Part shown: positions 1 through 5,583 of the stretch, piece after piece
Numbering within the stretch: position 1 is the first letter of the stretch
Layout of the letters: the number at the start of each line of letters is the position of its first letter
Source: Burkholderiales bacterium
GTDB lineage: Bacteria > Pseudomonadota > Gammaproteobacteria > Burkholderiales > Burkholderiaceae
Direction: 5' to 3'
Length of the DNA: 5,583 nt
Assembly: GCA_947371645.1 (NCBI GenBank)
Contig: CANBQJ010000240.1
Span: 1 to 5,583 of the forward strand
The notes under the pieces: model-generated
What the model saw: only the letters and a program-made list of their open reading frames with translations
What the model was told of the DNA's origin: nothing
The model's database searches: none
Position numbers and translations under genes: made by a program

Positions 1-573
1 GCCATCGAGGCCACGCAGCACCACATCATGTTCAATGTGCTGCGCAAGTACCTGCCCGCCTACGTCACCCTGGCCGACACGGCGGCGGCCGAGCACCTCA
101 CCGCCACCATGGCCCATGTGCTGTTCGAGCGCAAGGAAGTGCTGGCCAAGGCCGACCACCGCATGCGCGCCATGTACGCCTGGCACGGCATGGAAGAGGT
201 CGAGCACAAGGCCGTCGCCTTCGACGTCATGCAAAAGGTGGCCAAGGTCGGCTACCTGCGCCGCACCTTCGCGCTGATCGTGGTGACCTTGGGCTTCAAC
301 ATCAATGCCCTGCTCATCACCCGGCGCATGCTCAAAGCCGATGGCTTCTCCAGGGCCCAACGCCTGGGCTTGTTCGCCAAAGGCCTGTGGTGGCTGTACA
401 AACCCGGTGGGTTCTACATGCCCATGCTGGGGGCCTACCTCCAGTACTTCAAGCCCGGCTTCCACCCCTGGCAGCAAGGGCAGTTGCACAGCTACGACCT
501 GTGGCTGGACACCTTCAACCGCACGGGTGACCCCATCGCAGCGGGCAACGTCCTGCACGCGGCCGGCGCCTGA
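1..573 (+). CDS. PF10118-family predicted metal-dependent hydrolase, 5'-truncated (paralogue 1)
   Basis: The reading frame is open from base 1 and ends at TGA 571-573. The ATG at 28 is internal, because the nine codons before it align with the complete paralogue just downstream; the true start lies left of the window. The protein belongs to the family annotated 'predicted metal-dependent hydrolase' (COG3687/PF10118), whose enzymatic activity is not established as far as I know. Visible family features are an EHLTA helix (Glu codon 91-93), the block RAMYAWHGMEEVEHKAVAFD, a hydrophobic stretch, a GLWWLYKPGG segment, FKPGFHPW, and a DPxAAxNVL ending. The Glu and the ExxH lie 35 residues apart, exactly as in the neighbour. 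Only the C-terminal half, about 190 residues, is present. A 131-base gap with no convincing terminator separates it from the second copy, so co-transcription is plausible. Family assignment is fairly secure; substrate and function are unknown. Confidence 0.88.
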   Translation, partial: AIEATQHHIMFNVLRKYLPAYVTLADTAAAEHLTATMAHVLFERKEVLAKADHRMRAMYAWHGMEEVEHKAVAFDVMQKVAKVGYLRRTFALIVVTLGFNINALLITRRMLKADGFSRAQRLGLFAKGLWWLYKPGGFYMPMLGAYLQYFKPGFHPWQQGQLHSYDLWLDTFNRTGDPIAAGNVLHAAGA

Positions 574-704
574 GCAGCGGTACATGCGGCGCTCGCCGCA
601 CCGGGCGCCACATGGGAGCCGGATGCGTGCATCGCTCACGCCAACGCCCACCCTGCGCTGCCCCAGCCCCTTGACTGGCGGCGAGGCCATCCGAAGATCT
701 CAGG

Positions 705-1661
705 ATGGCCCCACTGCCCCCTTCCGCCACCACCGCAGCACCTGCACTGCAGCTGCGCCAGGGGCTGGCGTTCGGCCTCGACCAGGACATCCCCCGCCAC
801 TGGTTCGGGGGCGATGTCTTCAAAAGCCGCTTCTTTGACGCCATGTCCACGCTCTTCCCCGAGGGCGAGCGCTTTTTCATCGCCTGCGTCCGCGACTTCC
901 AGCCCGCCGATCCCGACGCGCAAGCCGCCAGTCTGGCCTTCGCCCGCCAGGAAGTCGAGCACAGCCGCGTCCACCAGGCCTTCAACGCGCGCCTGGCGGC
1001 CCAAGGCGTCAAGGTCGACAAGATCCTGCGCACCCAGCGCCACCACCTGTTTGACACCGCCCGCACGCACCTCAGCCGGGCCCACACCCTCGCCCTGACT
1101 GCCGCCTGCGAACACCTCACGGCGCTCATGGCGCAAGGCTTCACCGACCGGCCCGGACACTTTGCCAAGGCCGATCCCCGGGTGCGCGCCATGTACGTCT
1201 GGCACGCCATCGAAGAAGTCGAACACAAAGCGGTGGCCTTTGACCTGATGCAGCAGACCGCCCGGGTGGGCTGGGCCCTGCGCTGCTGGGCCCTGATCGA
1301 GGTCAGCCTGCAGTTCCCGCTGATCACCTTCCAGATCGTCAACCACATGCTCAAGGTCGACGGCTTCAGCCGTCGCCAGCGCCTGCGCCTGTGGGCGCGC
1401 GGCCTGTGGTGGCTCTACGGCCCAGGCGGCCTCATGGGCCCGCTGCTGAAGCCCTGGCTGGCCTGGTTCAAGCCTGGCTTTCACCCCTGGGACAGCGGCT
1501 TGCCTGCCTGCTTCAACCGGTGGATGGTCGCGTTTGAGCAGCACCAGCACGACCCGGTCGCCGCCAGCAACGTGCTCTACGCCGACGAAGAAGCCACACC
1601 CACCGCCTTGCCAGCGTCAGGCCGCAAAACAAAAGGCCCGGAGCGTTGCCCCGGGCCTTGA
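705..1661 (+). CDS. PF10118-family predicted metal-dependent hydrolase (paralogue 2), possibly a di-iron protein
   Basis: A complete 318-residue member of COG3687/PF10118. ATG 705 is the likely start: the family-like N-terminal region begins soon after it, and a weak GAAG lies 8 bases upstream. Conserved segments are FPEGERFF (52-58), RQEVEHSRVH (81-90), ACEHLTAL (134-141), RAMYVWHAIEEVEHKAVAFD (161-180), a hydrophobic stretch at about 193-215, GLWWLYGPGG (233-242), FKPGFHPW (255-262) and DPVAASNVL (283-291). E55, E83xxH86, E136 and E171xxH174 reproduce the Glu / ExxH / Glu / ExxH spacing of ferritin-like di-iron proteins, so a di-iron oxidase-like role is possible; this is inference. It is a diverged tandem paralogue of the gene at 1-573, about half identical over the shared part by eye. 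Its last roughly 25 residues run past the family's usual end, and the final nine are encoded by the terminator of the convergent pgk gene. Confidence 0.9.
   Translation: MAPLPPSATTAAPALQLRQGLAFGLDQDIPRHWFGGDVFKSRFFDAMSTLFPEGERFFIACVRDFQPADPDAQAASLAFARQEVEHSRVHQAFNARLAAQGVKVDKILRTQRHHLFDTARTHLSRAHTLALTAACEHLTALMAQGFTDRPGHFAKADPRVRAMYVWHAIEEVEHKAVAFDLMQQTARVGWALRCWALIEVSLQFPLITFQIVNHMLKVDGFSRRQRLRLWARGLWWLYGPGGLMGPLLKPWLAWFKPGFHPWDSGLPACFNRWMVAFEQHQHDPVAASNVLYADEEATPTALPASGRKTKGPERCPGP
1626..1659 (-). terminator. Intrinsic terminator of pgk, inside the 3' end of the convergent gene
   Basis: A perfect 9-bp stem pairs 1633-1641 (AAGGCCCGG) with 1651-1659 (CCGGGCCTT) across a 9-base loop. Read on the minus strand it is followed by TTTTGTTTT (complement of 1626-1634), a classic U-rich tract. 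It lies about 55 bases beyond the pgk stop codon. On the plus strand only TT follows the stem, so it should work mainly for pgk. The stem overlaps the last codons and stop of the plus-strand gene at 705-1661. Confidence 0.88.
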
Positions 1662-1714
1662 TGTGCCCCGCGTGCGTGGCAGCGGGCGTGAGCCGCACCG
1701 CCACGTGCATCGGC

Positions 1715-2908
1715 TCAACCCGCCGCGCGCTTGCTCAAAATCTCGAAGGCCGGCAAGGTCTTGCCCTCCAGCACCTCCAGGAAGGCGCCGCCGCCGGTCG
1801 AGATGTAGCCCACGTCCTGCTCAATGCCGTATTTGGCGATCGCGGCCAGCGTGTCGCCACCACCGGCGATGCTGAAGGCGCTGGACTTGGCGATCGCCTG
1901 GGCGATCGTCTTCGTGCCATGCTCGAAGGCTTCGAACTCGAACACGCCCACCGGGCCGTTCCACACGATGGTGCCTGCCGCCATCAGCTGGGCAGCCAGC
2001 CTGGCCGCCGTTTTCGGCCCGATGTCCAGGATCATGTCGTCATCGGCCACATCGGTGGCGGCCTTCACGGTAGCCGGCGCGTCGGCGGCAAAGGTCTTGG
2101 CCACCACCACGTCCTCGGGGATCGGCACCTCGGCGCCACGCGCCTTCATCGACGCGATCACGGCCGTGGCCGCGCCCACCAGGTCGGGTTCAGCCAGCGA
2201 CTTGCCGATTTTCAGGCCAGCGGCCAGCATGAAGGTGTTGGCGATGCCACCACCCACGATCAGCCCATCGACGTTCTTGGACAACGACTCCAGGATCGTC
2301 AGCTTGGTCGACACCTTGGAGCCCGCCACGATGGCCACCAGCGGGCGCTTCGGATTGGCCAGGGCCTTGGTGATGGCGTCGATCTCGGCCGACAACAGCG
2401 GGCCGGCACAGGCCACCTTGGCGAACTGCGCGATGCCGTAGGTGGTGCCTTCTGCGCGGTGGGCCGTGCCAAACGCGTCGTTGACGTAGATGTCGCACAG
2501 GCCGGCCATGCGGCGGGCCAGCTCTTCGTTGTTCTTCTTCTCACCCTTGTTCAGGCGGCAGTTTTCCAGCATCACCACCTCACCGGGGTTCACGCTCACG
2601 CCGTCCACCCAGTTGCTCACCAGCTTGACCTCTCGGCCCAGCAGCTCGCTCAGGCGCTGGGCCACCGGGGCCAGCGAATCCTCAGGCTTGAACTCGCCTT
2701 CAGTCGGGCGGCCCAGGTGCGAGGTCACCATCACGGCGGCGCCAGCCTTCAGCGCCATCTCGATGGCCGGCACCGAAGCGCGGATGCGCGTGTCTTCGGT
2801 GATGCGGCCGGCGTCGTCCTGCGGCACGTTGAGGTCGGCGCGGATGAACACGCGCTGGCCGGCGGCTTTGCCCTGGGCAACGAGGTCTTCGAATCGGAGG
2901 ATGTTCAT
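1715..2908 (-). CDS. pgk: Phosphoglycerate kinase
   Basis: Cytosolic glycolytic and gluconeogenic enzyme that transfers phosphate between 1,3-bisphosphoglycerate and ADP, giving 3-phosphoglycerate and ATP. The protein has 397 residues, the usual bacterial length. The N-terminal domain carries RADLNVP (23-29) and SHLGRP (63-68) of the phosphoglycerate site. The C-terminal nucleotide domain carries [36 protein letters not shown] (GGGDT at 349-353) and STGGGA (TGGGA at 371-375). ATG 2908 is chosen over in-frame upstream codons because MNILRFEDL matches the family's N-terminus and 397 residues is the normal size. No good Shine-Dalgarno is visible before it. A TACAAT -10-like box lies 35 bases upstream, and a strong terminator follows the gene. 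No pyruvate kinase gene follows, and gap is not in the window. azlD lies upstream on the same strand across a 169-base gap, so some readthrough transcription from azlCD is possible. Confidence 0.98.
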   Translation of the reverse strand: MNILRFEDLVAQGKAAGQRVFIRADLNVPQDDAGRITEDTRIRASVPAIEMALKAGAAVMVTSHLGRPTEGEFKPEDSLAPVAQRLSELLGREVKLVSNWVDGVSVNPGEVVMLENCRLNKGEKKNNEELARRMAGLCDIYVNDAFGTAHRAEGTTYGIAQFAKVACAGPLLSAEIDAITKALANPKRPLVAIVAGSKVSTKLTILESLSKNVDGLIVGGGIANTFMLAAGLKIGKSLAEPDLVGAATAVIASMKARGAEVPIPEDVVVAKTFAADAPATVKAATDVADDDMILDIGPKTAARLAAQLMAAGTIVWNGPVGVFEFEAFEHGTKTIAQAIAKSSAFSIAGGGDTLAAIAKYGIEQDVGYISTGGGAFLEVLEGKTLPAFEILSKRAAG

Positions 2909-2943
2909 GGTGTGGGTCGCAGAGGCTGAAACTCGAATCCGCC

Positions 2944-2972
2944 ATTGTAGGAACTTGCGCGCGCCACCGACA
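2944..2972 (-). promoter_or_regulatory. Candidate sigma-70 promoter of pgk
   Basis: On the minus strand TACAAT (complement of 2944-2949) is five of six to the -10 consensus in an otherwise GC-rich region. At 17-bp spacing the -35 position reads TGTCGG (complement of 2967-2972), which is poor. The start site would fall near 2937, giving a leader of about 30 bases before the pgk ATG. The position is sensible, but the weak -35 leaves this a candidate only. Confidence 0.35.
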
Positions 2973-3077
2973 CCCCGCCAGTGCGCGCCACCCATTGAGG
3001 TGACGTCCAAAGCCCACGGCATCCGGGCGCGAATTCACGCTGTGGCCACGAGGAGATGTGGGCTGCCCCGCCCCCGC

Positions 3078-3431
3078 TCAGCCCCACCAGGCGCGAAGGG
3101 GCAGGTAAATCGCCATCCCGACGATGATCGTGCCCAACATGTCCTTGCGCCACCACGCCCACACTGCTGCCAGTGGAGCGGCGACAAACCGTGCATCCAG
3201 CCAATGGGCGGGCCAATGTCCGCCCTGCAACATCACTTCGGGCAGGACCACCGCGGCGAGCGCCGCCATTGGCGCATACCGCAGCCCGCGCGCGACCCAG
3301 GTGGGCATGTGCCAGGGCCGGTCACTCAAGAAGAACGCAGACCGCGACAGCACCGACAACGCCACCAGCCCTGCCACCCCCGCAGCCATGTAGGCGGTAT
3401 CACCCACCGCGGTCCAGTCCACGGCCGCCAT
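3078..3431 (-). CDS. azlD: AzlD-family branched-chain amino-acid exporter small subunit
   Basis: A 117-residue membrane protein, close to the usual 100-115 of AzlD/YgaH. Such proteins pair with AzlC/YgaZ to export branched-chain amino acids; AzlCD gives azaleucine resistance in Bacillus and YgaZH exports valine in E. coli. Hydrophobic segments lie at about 12-35, 52-68 and 80-94, with a last one at about 98-112. The family-typical block GLRYAPMAALAAVVLPEVML covers 49-68, with a preceding arginine-rich turn near 48-51. The ATG shares its A with the azlC stop (TGATG at 3433-3429), so the two are probably translationally coupled; GATGGGG lies a few bases upstream. A longer open frame running through to 4145 is only the out-of-frame shadow of azlC. 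No clear terminator follows before pgk. The exact substrate here is not shown by the sequence. Confidence 0.88.
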   Translation of the reverse strand: MAAVDWTAVGDTAYMAAGVAGLVALSVLSRSAFFLSDRPWHMPTWVARGLRYAPMAALAAVVLPEVMLQGGHWPAHWLDARFVAAPLAAVWAWWRKDMLGTIIVGMAIYLPLRAWWG

Positions 3432-4282
3432 CAGGCAGCCCCATCCCGCCGGCCCTGCGCCCATGCATCCCACGCCAGCCCCACCGTCACCCCGACCAAC
3501 ACGGCCAGCACGATGTACAACTTGAACGGCAGGCCATAGCAGGCCGCCGCAGCCACACCGGCCACCACGGCAGAGGTGAAGGTGCGCCGGTCTCTCGACA
3601 GGTTCACCAAGAGTGCCAGCAAGGCCAGGGCCCCCGCAAAGCTCAAGCCCCAGCTGGTCGGTATCCACGCCGCACCCGCCACGCCCAGCAGGGCTCCGGC
3701 ACACCAGCCCGACCAGTTCACCAAGGCCAGGCCCATGAAATAGGCCAGGGGTGCGAGCTCCTTCGGGCCGGCCGACGGCCCTTGCCCATGCTTTTGCACC
3801 GACAGCACGTAGGTCACATCGGCGGTGAGGTAGCCGGCCACGAGCCGCCAGCGCCAAGGCAAAGCCATCATGTGGTGGCGCATCTGGGCGCTGAAAATCA
3901 CAAAGCGCAAGTTGACACAGGCTGCAGTCAGCCAGATCACCCACAACGGTGCGCCGGCCAACAGCAAAGGCACTGCAGACAATTGGGCGCTGGCCGCAAA
4001 CACACAGAGCGCCATGGCAGACGCCACCCAAAGCGGCAGGCCAGACTTGGCCATCACCACGCCCGTCACCACCGCCCAAGCGACCAAGCCCGGCATCAGC
4101 CGGCCCATGTCCTTCATGCCTTGGCGACACTCCGGGTGACACCACAGGGCCCGAAGATCCAAGCGCTCGATGCGAGCTGGCGTGGCTTCAACACCAGGGC
4201 TGTCGTGCAAGATCGAAGGCGAGGTCGGCGTGTCCACCTGCGGATTGTGGGGCCTGCCCACATCCGCTCGCGCCGAGACCAC
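3431..4282 (-). CDS. azlC: AzlC-family branched-chain amino-acid exporter large subunit
   Basis: A polytopic inner-membrane protein of 283 residues from a GTG start at 4282; the family is usually about 230-250. Hydrophobic segments lie at about 65-80, 83-110, 112-133, 147-162, 177-205, 212-226, 236-250 and 255-271. AzlC/YgaZ features are SAQLSAVPLL (98-107) and VNLRFVIFSA (123-132). Where E. coli YgaZ has LTDEV, this protein has LTADV (152-156), so the acidic pair is altered. The family-like part begins only near residue 48 (CHPECRQGMKDMGRLMPG); residues 1-45 form a hydrophilic extension. GTG 4282 is preferred because GAAGGG sits 10 bases upstream and the preceding gene stops 3 bases before it. 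The internal ATG at 4117 (M56) would cut into the conserved start. The stop overlaps azlD by one base. Branched-chain amino-acid export is inferred from the family; the start is the main uncertainty. Confidence 0.85.
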   Translation of the reverse strand: MVSARADVGRPHNPQVDTPTSPSILHDSPGVEATPARIERLDLRALWCHPECRQGMKDMGRLMPGLVAWAVVTGVVMAKSGLPLWVASAMALCVFAASAQLSAVPLLLAGAPLWVIWLTAACVNLRFVIFSAQMRHHMMALPWRWRLVAGYLTADVTYVLSVQKHGQGPSAGPKELAPLAYFMGLALVNWSGWCAGALLGVAGAAWIPTSWGLSFAGALALLALLVNLSRDRRTFTSAVVAGVAAAACYGLPFKLYIVLAVLVGVTVGLAWDAWAQGRRDGAA

Positions 4283-4285
4283 CGG

Positions 4286-4669
4286 TCAGTGGCCCTTCGG
4301 ACCTGCTTTGGCGCCGCCCTTCTTGGGCACGTCCTCAGGATCTTCCGCATCCTCTTCTTCGGATGCCTTCTTGGCCGCCGCAGAAGCCGCGCCAGGCACA
4401 GGACGGGGCACCACAGGCACCACGCCCTCCAGCTTGTTCTCGCGCATGTACTCGTCCATCTCGCGCCAGCCCCCATAGACGGCAGACTTATCGGCCTTGG
4501 GGTTGAGGGTGTAGCAGTCCTCGATGGCTCGCAGAGCATGCCTGCAGGCCCCGCCCACGGCCTTCGCATCCGCCTCCACACGCTCGGCCGCCTTCTGGGG
4601 CGATTCGATGCCGAGCTGGTCGCACCCCGACAACATCGCCATCAGCACGACAAACAACGCTTTGCACAC
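4286..4669 (-). CDS. Uncharacterised small lipoprotein
   Basis: From a GTG at 4669 this is a 127-residue protein. A short type II signal peptide (VCKALFVVLMAM) leads to the lipobox LSGC, with the lipidated Cys at 16. Asp at +2 is the inner-membrane retention signal in E. coli; whether that rule holds here is unknown. The mature part has a charged helix-like region, two further cysteines (Cys42, Cys52) in the pattern GACRHALRAIEDCYTLNP, then GGWREMDEYMREN. A low-complexity tail rich in Ala, Lys and acidic residues starts at about 83 and is probably disordered. I recall similar hypothetical proteins in Comamonadaceae but can name no function. The start is uncertain: ATG 4723 would give 145 residues with a Cys/Pro-rich n-region, and no start has a good Shine-Dalgarno. 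The gene ends 3 bases before azlC and is probably co-transcribed with azlCD. Confidence 0.72.
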   Translation of the reverse strand: MCKALFVVLMAMLSGCDQLGIESPQKAAERVEADAKAVGGACRHALRAIEDCYTLNPKADKSAVYGGWREMDEYMRENKLEGVVPVVPRPVPGAASAAAKKASEEEDAEDPEDVPKKGGAKAGPKGH

Positions 4670-4843
4670 CGAGGGGGCACAGCAAGGTCGCCAGAAGGCC
4701 AATGGGGAAGGGCAGCAAGGCATCTCAGACGAGCCCGGCCAGCGCGACACGCGCCGGAGAAACCGGGATAACCCATCTTCGGTCAAAACGCCCTGCGCTT
4801 GAGAGCGGTCAGCCAATCAACAGACCCACTGCAGCGAAGCAGA

Positions 4844-5296
4844 TCAGTGGATCAAGCGCTCTTCGTCATCGACGAACAATTCATCCAGGATCAGCGCATC
4901 TGGCTCTTCACCGAAGCTCCAGAACACCAGCAACACCAGGATCTTGAAGTCTTCCAGGGACACAGGGCCTTGAGGGATGGCCATGACACGGTCCAGAAGG
5001 ACCTCGCGCAGTTTCGGCGTCAACACGCCTGCGGACGCCAGAAAGTGCAAGAACCCCAAAGCCTCAAGGCCCAAGCGATCCAACTCGGCGTCAACGAAGA
5101 CCCGGCAAGACGTGTCCGCCGGCGCCTCTATCGCATGCTGAGTCACCGAACGAAGCCCATCCAGCCACGTCAGCGCTTCGGAGATTTCCTCTTGCTCGAA
5201 ACCAACCGAAGCCAGTTTACGGACCAACTGATCGGCATCCGGACAAGCGTCTGGGCGCCAATAGTGCTCGTAGAGGTAGACGAGGACATCAAACAT
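4844..5296 (-). CDS. smg: Smg family protein (DUF494)
   Basis: A 150-residue Smg/DUF494 (PF04361) protein, near the 157 of E. coli Smg. Its molecular function is not established. The start MFDVLVYLYEHYWR is the family N-terminus, which fixes ATG 5296 over an upstream in-frame TTG at 5314. The N-terminal half contains DADQLVRKLASVGFEQEEI (20-38) and ALTWLDGL (41-48), which look helical. The C-terminal half has GLEALGFLHFL (76-86), a PKLREVLLDR stretch (94-103) and SLEDFKILVLLVFWS (113-127), ending in an acidic tail. It is likely cytosolic, since no signal peptide is visible. In many proteobacteria smg sits beside dprA/smf and a topoisomerase gene; here it stands alone between the end of an rRNA operon and a lipoprotein gene. 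No Shine-Dalgarno is seen, and the best promoter places the mRNA start at about the ATG. Confidence 0.94.
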   Translation of the reverse strand: MFDVLVYLYEHYWRPDACPDADQLVRKLASVGFEQEEISEALTWLDGLRSVTQHAIEAPADTSCRVFVDAELDRLGLEALGFLHFLASAGVLTPKLREVLLDRVMAIPQGPVSLEDFKILVLLVFWSFGEEPDALILDELFVDDEERLIH

Positions 5297-5302
5297 GCAA
5301 TG

Positions 5303-5333
5303 AATATAGCGCAAGCCTTCAAGACCATGTCAA
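5303..5333 (-). promoter_or_regulatory. Candidate sigma-70 promoter of smg
   Basis: On the minus strand there is a perfect -35, TTGACA (complement of 5328-5333), and a -10-like TATATT (complement of 5303-5308), five of six to consensus. The spacer is 19 bp, longer than the ideal 17. The ATG of smg begins 6 bases after the -10 box, so transcription would start at or within a base or two of the start codon. The rRNA terminator lies about 100 bases upstream, so smg needs its own promoter. Confidence 0.5.
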
Positions 5334-5432
5334 TCGCGAACCCGAAGCCCGGCGTCGCGATGGCATACCGATCAAAGCGCAGGATGAAGGCGGCGCCGTC
5401 TAGCCCATGTCCAAAATCAAAACTCCAAACGC

Positions 5433-5459
5433 AAAAAGCCCCTGCACACGCAGGGGCTT
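5433..5459 (-). terminator. Intrinsic terminator of the rRNA operon
   Basis: A perfect 10-bp stem pairs 5436-5445 (AAGCCCCTGC) with 5450-5459 (GCAGGGGCTT) around an ACAC/GTGT tetraloop. On the minus strand it ends in TTTTT (complement of 5433-5437). It lies 23 bases beyond the 3' end of 5S rRNA, where an rrn terminator is expected. No tRNA gene lies between 5S and the terminator. Confidence 0.92.
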
Positions 5460-5482
5460 GAATTGCTTTTGGGGGTAGAGGT

Positions 5483-5583
5483 AGCCTGACGATGTCCTAC
5501 TTTCACACGGGAATCCGCACTATCATCGGCGCTGAGTCGTTTCACTGTCCTGTTCGGGATGGGAAGGAGTGGGACCAACTCGC
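5483..5583 (-). rRNA. rrf: 5S ribosomal RNA, 5' end cut by the window edge
   Basis: Read on the minus strand this has the betaproteobacterial 5S signature: GCGAGTTGGTCCCACTCC, CCATCCCGAACAGGACAG, GTGAAACGACTCAGCGCC, GATGATAGTGCGG, and a 3' end at GTCAGGCT (about 5483). About 101 of the expected 113-117 bases are present; the first dozen or so lie right of the window. The orientation implies that 23S and 16S genes lie further right. The exact 3' end may be off by a base or two. Confidence 0.95.

Noticed and set aside
586..599. GCGGC/GCCGC stem-loop after the first PF10118 gene as a terminator
   Set aside because: Only 5 bp with no T-tract; expected by chance at this GC content.
671..699. TTGACT as a -35 box for the second PF10118 gene
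   Set aside because: No acceptable -10 at 16-18 bp spacing; the position reads AAGATC and lies almost on the start codon.
636..1550. Minus-strand open frame of 304 codons opposite the second PF10118 gene
   Set aside because: It is a shadow of the well-supported coding frame at 705-1661, with no recognisable domain.
1834..1908. Repeated GCGATCG-type octamers resembling cyanobacterial HIP1
   Set aside because: They fall inside pgk and encode recurring Ala-Ile-Ala codons; the organism is not cyanobacterial.
1646..2929. Long plus-strand open frame (427 codons) opposite pgk
   Set aside because: It is antisense to a certain pgk. Its His, Gly, Arg and Gln-rich translation resembles no family and is typical of a GC-rich shadow frame.
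3011..3064. Inverted repeat AGCCCAC / GTGGGCT between azlD and pgk as an azlD terminator
   Set aside because: The arms are 7 bp with a 40-base loop and only TTT follows on the minus strand; too weak to call.
3078..4145. Minus-strand 355-codon open frame that could look like an AzlC-AzlD fusion
   Set aside because: Its first part is the wrong frame of azlC; only the last 117 codons are the real azlD, which has its own ATG.
3173..4771. Plus-strand open frame of 532 codons across azlD, azlC and the lipoprotein gene
   Set aside because: It crosses three supported minus-strand genes, and its Arg, His, Pro and Gln-rich translation shows no domain.
4781..4786. Minus-strand TTGACC as the -35 box of a lipoprotein promoter
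   Set aside because: At 16-18 bp downstream there is no -10-like sequence (GTTTCT at 17).

Overview
This window looks like the chromosome of a GC-rich betaproteobacterium, most likely Burkholderiales near Comamonadaceae. The evidence is the partial 5S rRNA at the right edge, a 397-residue Pgk of the expected type, a typical Smg protein and two PF10118-type proteins. The taxon is inferred by eye, without a database search.

Layout, left to right. Bases 1-1661 hold two plus-strand tandem paralogues of the 'predicted metal-dependent hydrolase' family (COG3687/PF10118). The first is cut by the window edge; the second is complete. They meet the phosphoglycerate kinase gene (pgk, minus strand, 1715-2908) tail to tail. 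The intrinsic terminator of pgk lies inside the last codons of the second paralogue. Further right everything is on the minus strand. In transcription order from the right edge these are: the 3' part of a 5S rRNA gene with its strong terminator, smg (DUF494) with its own promoter, a small uncharacterised lipoprotein gene, azlC and azlD (branched-chain amino-acid exporter pair, overlapping by one base), then pgk.

Functional reading. The window is mostly housekeeping: an rRNA operon end, a glycolytic kinase and a two-subunit exporter. The lipoprotein, azlC and azlD are close enough to be one transcription unit; the lipoprotein and azlC are 3 bases apart. pgk has a plausible promoter of its own, but no convincing terminator separates it from azlD. 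The less understood parts are the PF10118 pair, which carries a ferritin-like di-iron ligand pattern; the lipoprotein; and smg, whose best promoter would start the mRNA at or next to the ATG. I see no mobile element, CRISPR array, tRNA or obvious new defence or biosynthetic system. No gene-free stretch exceeds 300 bases. The longest gaps are about 130-175 bases: 574-704, 2909-3077, 4670-4843 and 5297-5482.
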